A DNA stretch of 64,000 nucleotides from Streptomyces sp. Ag109_O5-10 (GTDB taxonomy: Bacteria; Actinomycetota; Actinomycetes; Streptomycetales; Streptomycetaceae). This document shows, in pieces, positions 36,924-46,914 of this stretch; positions within the stretch are counted from its first letter, which is position 1, and the number at the start of each line of letters is the position of its first letter. The notes under the pieces were generated by a model. It had not been told where the DNA came from and searched no databases. It saw only the letters and a program-made list of their open reading frames with translations. The position numbers and the translations under genes were made by a program. The stretch is taken from contig NZ_FNTQ01000001.1 in the NCBI RefSeq assembly GCF_900105755.1, forward strand, positions 1,984,001 through 2,048,000, read 5' to 3'.

Positions 36924-39095
36924 TCACCCACCCCGGTGCGCGGGTCCTGATCCGTCACTTTCCGCCGCCGCGGCGGCCCGCACCCGCTGCTCCTCGCGAG
37001 CGGAGCCGATGTCCCGTTCCAGGGGTGTGCGGCTCACGGCCGTCGCGAGGTCTTCCAGGGCCCGTTTTTGCAGTTCCGCCTCGCGCCGCACGGCCGGGCT
37101 CCCCTTGCCGGCCGCCTTCTCCCACGCGTGGAGCGCCTCCTCCACGCGTCCCCAGTCCGGATTCCTGTGCTCGCGCACGGCGGCCGCCGACTTCGCGGTG
37201 TCCGTCTCCAGAGCCTCGGCGAATCGCTCCGCCTCGGGGACGGAACCGTTGCCGGCCCGCGGGACGTGCCCCTCCATGAGCATCGCTGCCCGGCCGAACG
37301 CCTTGAGCGCCTCCTGGGCCTCCTGCGCCTCGCGCGACGTCAGACCCCGGGGGCGGACGGGTTCCTGCCTGGCCCGGTCGTACGCCTCCTGCCAGGTGGC
37401 ACGTGCCTTCCTGCTCTCCAGCAGTGCCCTGCGCATGGCGGCGTGATGCTCCCGGGTCGGTTCGGCGTAGTCGCGGAGCACCGCGGCCGCGTAGCGGCCG
37501 TTGGCGGCGAGCCAGTCCGCAAGCCGGCCCGACAGCCGGGTTGTCTCCCATGCGGGGAACACCACGTACGCCAGCATCGCCAGGACCCCGCCGAGCAGCG
37601 TGAGCACCACCCGCTCCGGGACTGTCTGCTTCCACGCCTGGCCGCCCATGCCGAGCAGGAAGACGACGTACGCGGCGGTGAAGCACTGGGAGTAGGCGTA
37701 GCCGGTACGGTTCAGCGTGTACGACAGGCCCGCCGAGACCACCGCGAGCGCGGCGGACGCATGGGCGTCCGGGCCCAGGGCCCGCACCACCCCGGTGGCG
37801 AGCGCGACCCCCGCCAGGGTCCCGGCGAAACGGGCCACCGCACGCGCGTACGTCCGGTGGAAGTCCGGACGCATCACCATCACCGAGGCGAGGGGCGCCC
37901 AGTAGCCGTGGCCCAGGGGGAGCCGGGCGGCGATCAGATAGCCCAGCGTGGCCACCGCCGCCAGGCGGACGGCGTGCCGGAAGACCGGCGAGTCGGGGCG
38001 GAGCTCACGGCGGACCGCTTGGACGACGACCGGGATCAGCCGGAGCATGGTCGGGCGCACGAGGAACTGGGCGCGGGCGTGGCCGGGCGTGGGGTTTCCC
38101 CCGGGCGCGCAGCCGCACTCGGCGATCTCCAACGCCTCGCCGAGCAGTTCCACGAGCTGCTCGGCGGCCTGCCGCGCGGGGCCCTCCAGCACCTCGTGCT
38201 CCTCGTCGACGCGCAGGGCGTCCATGCTCTCGGGACGCACCTCGGCGGGAGTGCCGCGGCGGATCGAGCGCGCGGCCGCGTCCAGGACGTCGGCGGCCGC
38301 GTCGAGCAACTCGCGCGCGCGGTCCCGCCCGGGTCCCTCCGCCGGGGCGCCGACGTCCGGGTCGGCGAGTGCCGCGACCACCGGCCGAATGCGCTCGGCG
38401 AGTCCCCGGGGACCGTGCAGGACGGGGGGACGGGTGCGGGCCTGTGACGGCGTCACGGCAGCCGCGTCCCGGGCCGTCATCAACGGCTCAGGATCGAACG
38501 GGGCGGTCGGGTCGTGCCGCAACCGGCGGGCGTAGTCCGCGACGGCGGCCAGGGCGTCGGCGAGGGCGTCACGATGCGCTCCCCAGCGACGGATCGGGAA
38601 CACCAGGATCAGCACGGCCTGCGTCACGCCCCCGAGCGCGATGACGCCGGCGTGTTCCAGGGCGCGCCCGACACTCGTGGGCAGGGTGATGGTCACCAGC
38701 ATGCTGCCCACGGTCGTCGCCGCGAGGATCCCGGCGGTGGTTCCGACGGCCCACGCCATTCCCGCGGCAAAGGCCCATACGGCCAGCAGCGGAAGAAACG
38801 TCACGAGTCGCCCCGCCGCCAGGTAGCCCACGAAGGTGCTGAGCGCCAGACCGGCGCCCGCGCCGAGCGCGACCACCTTGCGCGGACGCCAGCTGCGCTG
38901 GAACGTGGCCCCGCCCGCGGAGAAGGCGCCGAGCGCCGCGGACGCGGCGTACGCGGGGGACACCAGCCACAGCGTCGGCCCGACGACGATGGCCACCCCG
39001 GCGGCCGCGCGCAGCGCGAGCAGGGGCTCCAGCCGCGTCTCCTCGATCGTGAGCCCGGAGCGCACGACCTCCCCGAAGGCCCGCAGCCAGCTCAC
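36924..39095 (-). CDS. FUSC-family inner-membrane protein (aromatic acid exporter-like)
   Basis: About 723 residues. Two sets of about six membrane helices are present (LALRAAAGVAIVVGPTLWLV onward, and VFRHAVRLAAVATLGYLIAA to GGVLAMLAYVVFPAW). Each set ends in a cytoplasmic helical domain, the YccS/FUSC arrangement. GHGYWAPLASVMVMRPDF is the typical second-half motif. FUSC proteins form efflux systems for aromatic acids. The GTG at 39095 begins VSWLRAFGEVVRSGL; a TTG at 39167 has a better GGGAGG site and would add 24 residues. Confidence 0.8.
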   Translation of the reverse strand: MSWLRAFGEVVRSGLTIEETRLEPLLALRAAAGVAIVVGPTLWLVSPAYAASAALGAFSAGGATFQRSWRPRKVVALGAGAGLALSTFVGYLAAGRLVTFLPLLAVWAFAAGMAWAVGTTAGILAATTVGSMLVTITLPTSVGRALEHAGVIALGGVTQAVLILVFPIRRWGAHRDALADALAAVADYARRLRHDPTAPFDPEPLMTARDAAAVTPSQARTRPPVLHGPRGLAERIRPVVAALADPDVGAPAEGPGRDRARELLDAAADVLDAAARSIRRGTPAEVRPESMDALRVDEEHEVLEGPARQAAEQLVELLGEALEIAECGCAPGGNPTPGHARAQFLVRPTMLRLIPVVVQAVRRELRPDSPVFRHAVRLAAVATLGYLIAARLPLGHGYWAPLASVMVMRPDFHRTYARAVARFAGTLAGVALATGVVRALGPDAHASAALAVVSAGLSYTLNRTGYAYSQCFTAAYVVFLLGMGGQAWKQTVPERVVLTLLGGVLAMLAYVVFPAWETTRLSGRLADWLAANGRYAAAVLRDYAEPTREHHAAMRRALLESRKARATWQEAYDRARQEPVRPRGLTSREAQEAQEALKAFGRAAMLMEGHVPRAGNGSVPEAERFAEALETDTAKSAAAVREHRNPDWGRVEEALHAWEKAAGKGSPAVRREAELQKRALEDLATAVSRTPLERDIGSAREEQRVRAAAAAESDGSGPAHRGG

Positions 39096-39410
39096 GGGTG
39101 TCCGCCTGGCCGGAACGCTCTGCCGCGTCGCGTCCGCCCCTGTTGAGGTCCGGCAGCCGTCGGGCAAGGGAGCCTCCCACGCGGCCCGCTGCTCGGCCGG
39201 CGGCCGCAGCCGCTGGACGGGGTCTGCCTCTGCGGACCCTGCTGAGTGTCCGCCGTCCGTCCTCCGGCCGAAGCGCGGGCGATCGTCGTCGCTTCAGGTC
39301 CGGCCGGAGCGCGGCGATTGCCGCGGGCCCCGTCCGGCGGACGGGCAGGTAGCCGCTCGTCGGCCGGACCGGTGCAGGTGAAACAGGGGCCACGGCGGCC
39401 CCGGGTGTCC

Positions 39411-40586
39411 TTACCGCTTGTGGCCGTTGCCGTGTCCGTTCGGGTGCAGGACCACCTTGGTCCAGCCCTCGTCACGAGCGTCGAAATGCTCGTAGGCGGT
39501 AGGAGCCTCGTCCAGACCGAGCTCATGGGAGACCACGAAACTCGGCTTCGCCTTCCCACCCGCGATCAGGTCCCGCAGCGCCCGGTTGTACCTCTTCACC
39601 GGCGCCTGCCCCGTCCCCATGTGCTGACCCTTGAACCACATCATCCCGAAGTCGATCGGAACCTTCCCCTGGGCCTCCAGCTCCCCCTGGGCCTCCGCAC
39701 CCCCGGGATCCTGCGGCAGGAACACACCCACCACACCGATGTCCCCGGTGAACCTGACCGAGTCGATCAGCCCGTTGAGCGTGAGACTGGCGTCCTCGTG
39801 CCCCTGAGGATCGTGCGCCTGATAGCCGACGCATTCACAGCCGTTGTCCGCACCCAGACCGAGAGTGGCCTCCTTGACCACCTCCGCCGGGTCCTGCTCG
39901 GCAGTGTTGATCGCAATCGCCCCGATCTCCTCCGCCTTGCGCAGCCGGTCGGGCTGATGATCAACCGTCCAGACCCGTCCTGCACCCCTGAGGAGGGCGG
40001 AATAAGTCGCCATCAGCCCCACCGGACCCGCTCCGAAGACGACGGTCTGATCGCCCGGCTTGACGTGCGCCATCTCGGTGGCGTGATAGCCGGTGGGGAA
40101 AATGTCGGCGAGCATCACATAGTCGGTCTGCCGCTCGGCGGCGTCCTCGCCCAGACGCAGCGCGTTGAAGTCGCCGTAGGGCACCCGCAGCAGCTCCGCC
40201 TGACCGCCCTGATACGGGCCCATGTCGGCGAATCCGTACGCGGCACCCGCCAGGGCCGGTTCCGGCTGCATGGTCAGGCAGTAGTTGGTCAGACCTCGCT
40301 CGCACTGCTTGCAGAAACCACAGGCGATGTTGAAAGGCAGAACCACGTACTCGCCGACCTGGACCTTGCGGACGGCCGAACCGACCTCCACCACCTGGCC
40401 CAGATTCTCGTGCCCCAGCGTGCGCCCCGACTCGAACGAGGTACGGCCCTCGTACATGTGCAGGTCCGAACCGCAGATGTTGGTGGTGGTGATCTTGACG
40501 ATGATGTCGCAGGGGTGCTCGATCCTCGCGTCCGGTACGTCCTTCACCGCGACCGTCCGCGGACCCTCGTATACCGCTGCTCTCAT
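39411..40586 (-). CDS. Glutathione-independent formaldehyde dehydrogenase-like zinc alcohol dehydrogenase
   Basis: This 391-residue medium-chain dehydrogenase has catalytic zinc ligands in NICGSDLHMYEGRT and GHENLGQVVEVG. The structural zinc cysteines are in CGFCKQCERGLTNYC, and a nucleotide motif VVFGAGPVGLMATY follows. GYQAHDPQGHEDASLTLNGL and the long insert before DFGMMWFKGQHMGTGQ are characteristic of the Pseudomonas-type formaldehyde dehydrogenase that binds NAD+ tightly. It would oxidise formaldehyde or related aldehydes. The C-terminus ends in HGNGHKR. It appears monocistronic. Confidence 0.88.
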   Translation of the reverse strand: MRAAVYEGPRTVAVKDVPDARIEHPCDIIVKITTTNICGSDLHMYEGRTSFESGRTLGHENLGQVVEVGSAVRKVQVGEYVVLPFNIACGFCKQCERGLTNYCLTMQPEPALAGAAYGFADMGPYQGGQAELLRVPYGDFNALRLGEDAAERQTDYVMLADIFPTGYHATEMAHVKPGDQTVVFGAGPVGLMATYSALLRGAGRVWTVDHQPDRLRKAEEIGAIAINTAEQDPAEVVKEATLGLGADNGCECVGYQAHDPQGHEDASLTLNGLIDSVRFTGDIGVVGVFLPQDPGGAEAQGELEAQGKVPIDFGMMWFKGQHMGTGQAPVKRYNRALRDLIAGGKAKPSFVVSHELGLDEAPTAYEHFDARDEGWTKVVLHPNGHGNGHKR

Positions 40587-41023
40587 GATGACTTCCCTAG
40601 ATATCGCGGCATGCCGGTCATGGAGAGAGCGCGAAGAGCCTGACTCTCAAAAGTGCTGCGACAGGGTCCGGAACTCCGGCACGCCTCAGCGAGCCGTCCA
40701 CCTGGATCAAATGGAACGGGTCGGTCATCCGCCACCGGTCCGCCAGGCACAACTACGGCGCTTCGGCGGCGTTGTCCCCGAGTCCCCGTCGCCCCCCGAG
40801 GCGAAACAACCACACACCGACCGATCAGCCACCATACGGTTGCGTCCGCCACCGGGCGGCAGCGGGCAGGCGAGGGCCCCGACCGGTTCGGGGGGATCCC
40901 GAGCCGGGGTCCGGACGAGAGGGGGCGCGAAGGGCGGTCGCCTCGCGGCGGGGCGCTCGGGCGAACGGGCCCCGTGACGGCGTCTGTCGCGCGGTTCCCG
41001 GCGCGATCAGGTAGTCAGGAACG
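40587..41023. other. Gap without a recognisable gene
   Basis: 437 bases between two divergent genes. It contains several short GC-rich inverted repeats (for example CGCGCGGTTCCCGGCGCG near 40990) but no coding frame with family resemblance. Promoters for both flanking genes must lie here; I could not pick out clear -10 boxes. Confidence 0.5.
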
Positions 41024-43492
41024 GTGAACAAGGACGCGACCGACCCCTTCGTGCATGTCCGGGGCGCCAGTGAGAACAACCTGCGGAACATCGACGTCGA
41101 TGTTCCGCGGGACGCGATGGTCGCCTTCACCGGCGTCTCCGGTTCGGGCAAGTCCTCGCTCGCGTTCGGCACGCTCTACGCGGAGGCCCAGCGGCGCTAC
41201 TTCGAGTCCGTGGCCCCGTACGCCCGAAGGCTGTTGCAACAGGTCGGCGCACCGCACGTGCAGGAGATCACCGGACTGCCCCCGGCCGTCGCCCTGCAGC
41301 AGCGACGCGGGTCGCCCAGCTCCCGCTCGACGGTCGGCACCCTCACCACGCTGTCCAATCTGCTGCGCATCCTGTACTCCCGCGCCGGCACCTATCCGCC
41401 CGGGGCCGCACGGCTGGACGCCGAGTCGTTCTCGCCCAACACCGCGGCCGGCGCCTGCCCGGAGTGCCACGGGCTGGGCGTCGTGCACGACGTCGCCGAG
41501 GACCTGCTCGTCCCGGACCCCTCGCTGAGCATCCGCGAGGGTGCGATCGCCGCCTGGCCGGGCGCCTGGCAGGGCGCCAACCTGCGCAGTGTCGTGAACG
41601 GCCTGGGGATCGACATCGACCGGCCGTGGCGCAGGCTCAGGAAGAAGGACCGGGACTGGCTGCTGTACACGGACGAGCAGCCCTCCGTGTACATCGAGCC
41701 GGAGGAGGACCGCATCGACTACGGCTACCAGGGCAAGTTCTGGAGCGCCCGCAAGCACGTCATGCACGTCCTCGCCGATTCCAAGAGCGAGAAGATGCGC
41801 GAGCGGGCGCTCCGGTTCGTCAGGAGTGTGCCCTGCCCCGAGTGTCACGGCAGCGGACTGCGGCCCGAGGCGCTCGCGGTGACCTTCGCCGGACGTTCCA
41901 TCGCCGAGATCAACGCGATGCCGCTCACCGAGGTCGTGGTGCTGCTGCGGCCCGTCGCGGGGCGGTCCGAGGCCGACGCGACCACGTCGACCGCCCGGTC
42001 CGGGGAGACGACCGAGGTCGCGGTCCGGATCTGCGGCGATCTGGTCGCGCGGATCGACGTACTGCTCGACCTGGGCCTCGGATATCTCAGTCTCGGGCGC
42101 CGCTCGACGACCCTGTCGCCGGGCGAGGCGCAGCGCCTGCGGATCGCCACCCAGCTGCGCTCGGGGCTGTTCGGCGTCGTCTACGTCCTCGACGAACCCT
42201 CAGCGGGCCTGCACCCGGCCGACGCGGAACCCCTGCTGGACGTGCTGGACCGCCTCAAGACGGCGGGCAACTCGCTGTTCGTCGTGGAACACGACATGGA
42301 CGTCGTACGGCGGGCGGACTGGGTGGTCGACATCGGCCCCGGCGCGGGCGAGGGCGGCGGACGCGTGCTGTACAGCGGCCCGGTCGCCGGTCTCGAGCAG
42401 GTCGGGGAGTCGGCCACGGGCCAGTACCTGTTCGGGCGCGCCCAGCCGCTGGACCACCGCCCGCGCACCCCGCACGGCTGGCTGCGCCTGCGCGGGGTCT
42501 CCCGCCACAATCTGCGCGACGTGTCCGTCGACGTACCGCTGTGCGTCCTGACGGCGGTGACGGGCGTGTCCGGTTCCGGAAAGTCGACGCTGGTGACACA
42601 GGTGCTCGCCGAGGTCGTCCGCGGCCACCTCGGACTCGTGCCCGAGGAGCCCGACGAGGCGCAGCTGGAGGTCGACGTCCAGGACGCGTCGGGGGTCGAG
42701 TCGTTCGACCGGCTGGTCCGGGTCGACCAACGGCCCATCGGCCGGACTCCCCGGTCCAACCTGGCCACGTACACCGGGATGTTCGACGCGGTGCGCAGGC
42801 TGTACGCGGCGACGGACGAGGCCAGGGCGCGCGGCTACGCGGCCGGGCGGTTCTCCTTCAACGTGCCCGAAGGGCGGTGCGAGACCTGCCAGGGCGAAGG
42901 GTTCGTCGCGGTGGAACTGCTGTTCCTGCCCGGCACCTACGCCCCGTGCCCGACCTGCCACGGCGCCCGGTACAACGCCGAGACGCTGGAGGTCACCTAC
43001 CAAGGCAAGAACATCGCGGACGTGCTGGCGCTGTCCGTCGACGCCGCCGCCGAGTTCCTGTCCGCCGTCCCGGCCGCCTCCCGGAGTCTGGAGACGTTGC
43101 GCGAGGTGGGACTGGGGTACCTGCGGCTGGGCCAGCCCGCGACGGAACTCAGCGGTGGTGAGGCGCAGCGCATCAAACTGGCCACCGAGCTGCAGCGAGC
43201 CCGACGCGGGCACGCGCTCTACCTGCTCGACGAGCCGACGGCGGGGCTGCACCCCTCGGACATCGCCCTGCTGCTGCGACAGCTGCACCGGCTGGTGGAC
43301 GCCGGCAACACGGTCGTCCTCGTCGAGCACGACCTGGACACGGTCGCCACCGCCGACTGGGTCATCGACCTCGGTCCGGGCGGCGGCGACGCGGGCGGGC
43401 GGGTGGTCGCGGCGGGCCCGCCGGCCAAGGTGGCGAGGGTCCGCCGCAGCGCCACCGCGCCCTACCTCGCGGCCCGGCTCGCGCGCTCCTGA
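41024..43492 (+). CDS. Class II UvrA-like ABC ATPase
   Basis: This 822-residue protein is shorter than housekeeping UvrA (about 950-1000). Two ABC modules are present. The first has Walker A GVSGSGKSSLAF, signature LSPGEAQRLRIA and Walker B VYVLDEPSAGLHP. The second has GVSGSGKSTLV, LSGGEAQRIKLA and LYLLDEPTAGLHP. Zinc-binding CPECHG/CPECHGSG and CETCQGEG/CPTCHG pairs are kept. Shortness in the UvrB-binding region fits class II UvrA (UvrA2, DrrC), linked to tolerance of DNA-binding drugs. No uvrB or biosynthetic cluster is adjacent. The GTG follows AGGA. Confidence 0.9.
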   Translation: MNKDATDPFVHVRGASENNLRNIDVDVPRDAMVAFTGVSGSGKSSLAFGTLYAEAQRRYFESVAPYARRLLQQVGAPHVQEITGLPPAVALQQRRGSPSSRSTVGTLTTLSNLLRILYSRAGTYPPGAARLDAESFSPNTAAGACPECHGLGVVHDVAEDLLVPDPSLSIREGAIAAWPGAWQGANLRSVVNGLGIDIDRPWRRLRKKDRDWLLYTDEQPSVYIEPEEDRIDYGYQGKFWSARKHVMHVLADSKSEKMRERALRFVRSVPCPECHGSGLRPEALAVTFAGRSIAEINAMPLTEVVVLLRPVAGRSEADATTSTARSGETTEVAVRICGDLVARIDVLLDLGLGYLSLGRRSTTLSPGEAQRLRIATQLRSGLFGVVYVLDEPSAGLHPADAEPLLDVLDRLKTAGNSLFVVEHDMDVVRRADWVVDIGPGAGEGGGRVLYSGPVAGLEQVGESATGQYLFGRAQPLDHRPRTPHGWLRLRGVSRHNLRDVSVDVPLCVLTAVTGVSGSGKSTLVTQVLAEVVRGHLGLVPEEPDEAQLEVDVQDASGVESFDRLVRVDQRPIGRTPRSNLATYTGMFDAVRRLYAATDEARARGYAAGRFSFNVPEGRCETCQGEGFVAVELLFLPGTYAPCPTCHGARYNAETLEVTYQGKNIADVLALSVDAAAEFLSAVPAASRSLETLREVGLGYLRLGQPATELSGGEAQRIKLATELQRARRGHALYLLDEPTAGLHPSDIALLLRQLHRLVDAGNTVVLVEHDLDTVATADWVIDLGPGGGDAGGRVVAAGPPAKVARVRRSATAPYLAARLARS

Positions 43493-43638
43493 CGACAGCG
43501 CGGGGGGTGAGCGGCGCGAGCCACGGAACGGCAGTCGAGGGCAGGCGACCGCGCGGCTGATCGGGCCGTGGTTGGAGAGCGGGTCCGGCAGGCCGCGGGC
43601 CCACCCCACTGTGCGGCGCCCGCGACCGGACTGCCGGG

Positions 43639-44205
43639 TCAGCCGGGCATGGGGTGGTGTGCCTGGGCGAACTGTTCCACGACGGCGGCGCAGAAGGCGG
43701 GCAGGTCGGCCGGGCCGCGGCTGGTGATCAGCTGTCCGTCGATGACCACCTCCTCGTCGGCGACGACCTCCGCGCCGGCATTGCGCAGGTCGGTGCGGAT
43801 GCTGGGCCAGGACGTCAGGCGGCGGCCGCGCACGGCGTCGGCTTCGACCAGGGTCCACGGGCCGTGGCAGATCGATGCGACCGGTTTCCCGCTGGCCATG
43901 AAGTCCTTGACGAACTGCACCGCGTCACGGTCCATCCGCAGTTGGTCGGGGTTCATGGTGCCGCCGGGCAGGAGCAGCGCGTGGTAGTCGTCGACGGAGG
44001 CGTCGGCGACCAGGCGGTCCACCGGGAAGGTTCCGGCCGCGTTGAGGTCGAACTGGCGGGCCTGGATCTCGCCGTGGTGGAGCGAGACGATCTCGGTCTT
44101 CGCCCCCGAGCCCAGCAGCGCACCGCGCGGCAGGTCGAGTTCCACGCGCTCGACGCCGTCGGTGGCCAGAATCCCCACCCGCATTCCCCGGAGTTCCTGT
44201 GTCAT
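43639..44205 (-). CDS. DJ-1/PfpI family protein (YhbO/Gsp18-like)
   Basis: This 188-residue single-domain protein of the type-1 glutamine amidotransferase fold has the nucleophile cysteine in VASICHGPWTL. The adjacent residues ALLLPGGTMNPDQLR and RGPADLPAFC are typical of general stress protein 18/YhbO. Members protect against oxidative or glyoxal stress, as proteases or deglycases. The ATG at 44205 lies after GGGAGCC. It is 117 bases downstream of the DUF1931 gene on the same strand, so they may be co-transcribed. Confidence 0.9.
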   Translation of the reverse strand: MTQELRGMRVGILATDGVERVELDLPRGALLGSGAKTEIVSLHHGEIQARQFDLNAAGTFPVDRLVADASVDDYHALLLPGGTMNPDQLRMDRDAVQFVKDFMASGKPVASICHGPWTLVEADAVRGRRLTSWPSIRTDLRNAGAEVVADEEVVIDGQLITSRGPADLPAFCAAVVEQFAQAHHPMPG

Positions 44206-44322
44206 GGCAAGGCTCCCTTCACGAGCGGTCGGCGGACCCGGCGGGGACTGTCCGCATCCCCGCCATCCGAGTGAGGACGAGTTCGTTGGAGACGATCCGT
44301 GACATGCGACGGAGCGCGACTG

Positions 44323-44772
44323 CTACAGGAGCCGGTCGAACACCGCGGTCACGCCGTCCCAGTGGCTGGTCTGCGGGTTCTTGATGTCCGGATACATGAT
44401 TTTGAACGTCTCGGCGAGGGCGACGCTGAGCCCGCCGATGATCTCGGGGTAGCGGTCTTCGGTCTCCTGGGTGGGTGTCCTGTCGAGGGGAGGGTGCGCG
44501 GCGAGCTGTTCCAGGATCGGCTTCAGCTCGACCTCCTCGTCGAGCCGCCGGAACCGGTGGACGCTCTCCTGGAGGCCCTTGGTGATCGGCAGGTCCCACG
44601 GCTCGACGGTGTCCCGGCCGTTGGCCTTGGCCGATGCCTGGCCGACGACCAGGAGGTCGTAGAGCTTGGCGTCGACGAAGTCGCCGTACCGCTTCAGGTC
44701 GTTCTTGTCCACGTCGAGGCCTGCTGCGGCGCGGAAGAACCTCTCGAACTTCGACACACCCATCACGGTCAT
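44323..44772 (-). CDS. DUF1931 protein, predicted bacterial histone fold
   Basis: This 149-residue protein has two similar segments: VSKFERFFRAAAGLDVDKND with YDLLVVGQASAKANGRDTVE, and a second with SVALAETFKIMYPDIKN. DUF1931 members from thermophiles have been solved as two histone-fold motifs in one chain. The motif DTVEPWDLPITKGLQ matches the loop-helix of archaeal histones. It could bind DNA or act as a chaperone-like dimer. The basic residues are fewer than in true histones. The neighbourhood is stress-related. The ATG at 44772 has only a weak ribosome site. Confidence 0.82.
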   Translation of the reverse strand: MTVMGVSKFERFFRAAAGLDVDKNDLKRYGDFVDAKLYDLLVVGQASAKANGRDTVEPWDLPITKGLQESVHRFRRLDEEVELKPILEQLAAHPPLDRTPTQETEDRYPEIIGGLSVALAETFKIMYPDIKNPQTSHWDGVTAVFDRLL

Positions 44773-45177
44773 GCCTCTCGCCTCCTCACCTCACCGGGAA
44801 CCGGACGGCGTCCCTCGCTCCCGCCGGCGTCGCCATCGGCTGTTACCGGTCGAGATTCGCAGAACCCCCTGCTGAGCGCCTCCGCACTCCAGGCCGAAAA
44901 TGGGCGACTCCTCCTGCCCTGGCAGAGCAGCACGAGACGGCATCACCCGGCCCCTCGACAAGCCGGCAACCCACCGGACCAGCCACCACCCCGACCATCG
45001 CGTGGCGGCCCGGCAGCGCCTCCGCCGCCCCTCCGGCGCCGGTCTCCCCCGTCCCCGTGGCGGAGGCCGTCCGCACTTGTGCTCGGAGGTCCATGAAGCC
45101 GGACGCTTTTCCGCCCGCCGGGAGCAGGCAGGGCGTGGCCCACATCCGGACCATGGAATCGGTCGAGGGAGGATCGC
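44773..45177. other. Gap without a recognisable gene
   Basis: 405 bases between divergent DUF1931 and LLM oxidoreductase genes. No coding frame with family resemblance and no clear palindrome were found. Both promoters must lie here. Confidence 0.5.
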
Positions 45178-46233
45178 ATGACACAACCGACAGTTCCTTC
45201 AGCCGGCGCACCCGTGGACGTCGAAGGCGCGGCGCAGCGGCCGTTCTCCGAGCACGCGGCCATGGCCAGGGCGTATCCCGGCGGCAGGATGACCGTGGGC
45301 GCCATCACACCCCTGGAGGGCTTCGACGGGCCCGTGCCGTCCTTGGCCGGGCACATCGAGCGGATCCAGCAGGCCGAGCGGGCCGGCTTCGCCTCGGTGT
45401 GGGTCCGTGACGTACCGCTGCTGGACCCGAGTTTCGGGGACGCCGGGCAGGTCTTCGACCCGTGGGTGTACCTGGGGCACCTCAGTGCCCGCACCACCTC
45501 GATCACCCTGGGCACCGCCAGCATCGTCATGCCGCTGCGGCATCCCTTGCACACCGCCAAGGCGGCCGCCTCGGTGGACCGGCTGTCAGGCGGACGGCTC
45601 CTGCTCGGGGTGGCCACCGGTGACCGGCCCGTGGAGTTCCCCGCCTTCGGCCAGGATCTGGGCGGCCGGGCCGAGAGGTTCCGGCAGTCGCTGGAGTACT
45701 TCCGTATCGTCCTCGAGCACCGTTTCCCGCACGTGGAGTCGCCGCTCGGCCTGATGCGCGGCACCGATCTGCTGCCCAAGCCGGTGTACCGGCGGATCCC
45801 CGTACTGATGACGGGACGCGGCAGGCAGGACGTCCGGTGGATCGCCGACAACACGGACGGCTGGCTGTACTACACCCCGCCGCTCCAGCAGCAGGCCGAG
45901 AACATCGAGCGGTGGCGGGAGCTGACCCGGGGCGACGGCGGTGGGTTCAAGCCGTACGCGCAGGCCACCTATCTGGATCTGACCGAGGATCCGCTGGCCC
46001 TGCCCCGCCGCATCCACCAGGGCTTCTCGGTGGGCCGGGTGTCGTTCCTGGCGATGATGCGGGCCTGGCAGGACATCGGCATCGACCAGCTGATGATCAA
46101 CTTCAAGCACAGCCGCCGTCCGGTCGCCGAAGTCATCGACGAACTGGCCGAACACGTGCTGCCGCACTTCCCGCCCGGGCGTCCCGGGGCGCGCGGGGAG
46201 CACCGGCGGCCCGTGGAGCGGACCGGGCGCTGA
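45178..46233 (+). CDS. LLM-class flavin-dependent oxidoreductase
   Basis: This 351-residue protein is luciferase-like (TIM barrel, FMN or F420 user). Visible are AERAGFASVWVRDVP, LSARTTSITLGTASIVMPLR, the substrate/flavin loop HPLHTAKAAASVDRLSGGRL, LLGVATGDRPVEF and the later TGRGRQDVRWIADNTDGWLY. It resembles the TIGR03571 subgroup. It may use reduced flavin supplied by the FMN reductase encoded convergently downstream. The ATG follows GAGGGAGG by six bases. The substrate is unknown. Confidence 0.85.
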   Translation: MTQPTVPSAGAPVDVEGAAQRPFSEHAAMARAYPGGRMTVGAITPLEGFDGPVPSLAGHIERIQQAERAGFASVWVRDVPLLDPSFGDAGQVFDPWVYLGHLSARTTSITLGTASIVMPLRHPLHTAKAAASVDRLSGGRLLLGVATGDRPVEFPAFGQDLGGRAERFRQSLEYFRIVLEHRFPHVESPLGLMRGTDLLPKPVYRRIPVLMTGRGRQDVRWIADNTDGWLYYTPPLQQQAENIERWRELTRGDGGGFKPYAQATYLDLTEDPLALPRRIHQGFSVGRVSFLAMMRAWQDIGIDQLMINFKHSRRPVAEVIDELAEHVLPHFPPGRPGARGEHRRPVERTGR

Positions 46234-46289
46234 GGAGGCACGACCCCGGCGCCCTCTGCGTGACAGGGCCGTACTCAGTCCCGGCCCCC

Positions 46290-46901
46290 TCAGTCCCGGA
46301 CGGCCCCGGAAGACAGCTCCTGCGCGTAGTCGCACGTGCCCTCCGCCCGGAACTGCAGGGCCGCCCTGGTCACCTCCGCGCCGAGGCCGCGCAACTGGTC
46401 CGCGACCGCCTGGTCGGTGAGGCGTCCGTCGCCGTCGAAAACCCTGGAGGACCGCGGGACCGCGAACACCAGCGGCACGGCCCAGCCGCGCAGCGACCGC
46501 ACGATGAACTCCATCGCGTTGATCGCCTGCAGGCCCTGCACTCCCCCGGCGGTCGTCAGCATCCCCACGGGTTTGTTGCTGAGGTAGGGCGGGTCGTGGT
46601 CGGCCAGCAGGGCGAGCCAGTCCACCGCGTTCTTGAACGCGCCGCTGACCGACCCGTGGTACGTCGGGCTGCTCCACAGCAGGGCGTCGGCGGCCTGGAC
46701 GGTGTCCGCAAGCCGGCGGGCGGACGCGGGGACGACCCCGTGCTCGGACGTGTAGAACGGAAGCGCCAGCTGCTTGAGGTCGATCACCAGGGTGCCGGCG
46801 CCCGCATCGGCTGCCCCCTCGACCGCCACACACAGTGCGGTGAGGCTGGTCGACGGTGTGCGCAGCGAGCCCCCCATTCCGACGACGAGCGGCCGCGTCA
46901 T
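46290..46901 (-). CDS. NADPH-dependent FMN reductase
   Basis: This 203-residue flavodoxin-fold reductase has the FMN phosphate loop GMGGSLRTPSTS at the N-terminus. LWSSPTYHGSVSGAFKNAVD follows, the signature of the NADPH-dependent FMN reductase family, then GMLTTAGGVQGLQAINAME. It would provide FMNH2 to the neighbouring LLM oxidoreductase. The ATG at 46901 is 13 bases downstream of the aldo-keto reductase stop, so the two form an operon. Confidence 0.88.
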   Translation of the reverse strand: MTRPLVVGMGGSLRTPSTSLTALCVAVEGAADAGAGTLVIDLKQLALPFYTSEHGVVPASARRLADTVQAADALLWSSPTYHGSVSGAFKNAVDWLALLADHDPPYLSNKPVGMLTTAGGVQGLQAINAMEFIVRSLRGWAVPLVFAVPRSSRVFDGDGRLTDQAVADQLRGLGAEVTRAALQFRAEGTCDYAQELSSGAVRD

Positions 46902-46914
46902 TCTGCCAACTCCT

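Noticed and set aside
37068..38447. Long plus-strand open frame opposite the FUSC gene
   Set aside because: It is antisense to a well-supported membrane protein, with His/Arg/Gln-rich composition typical of the complement of GC-biased genes.
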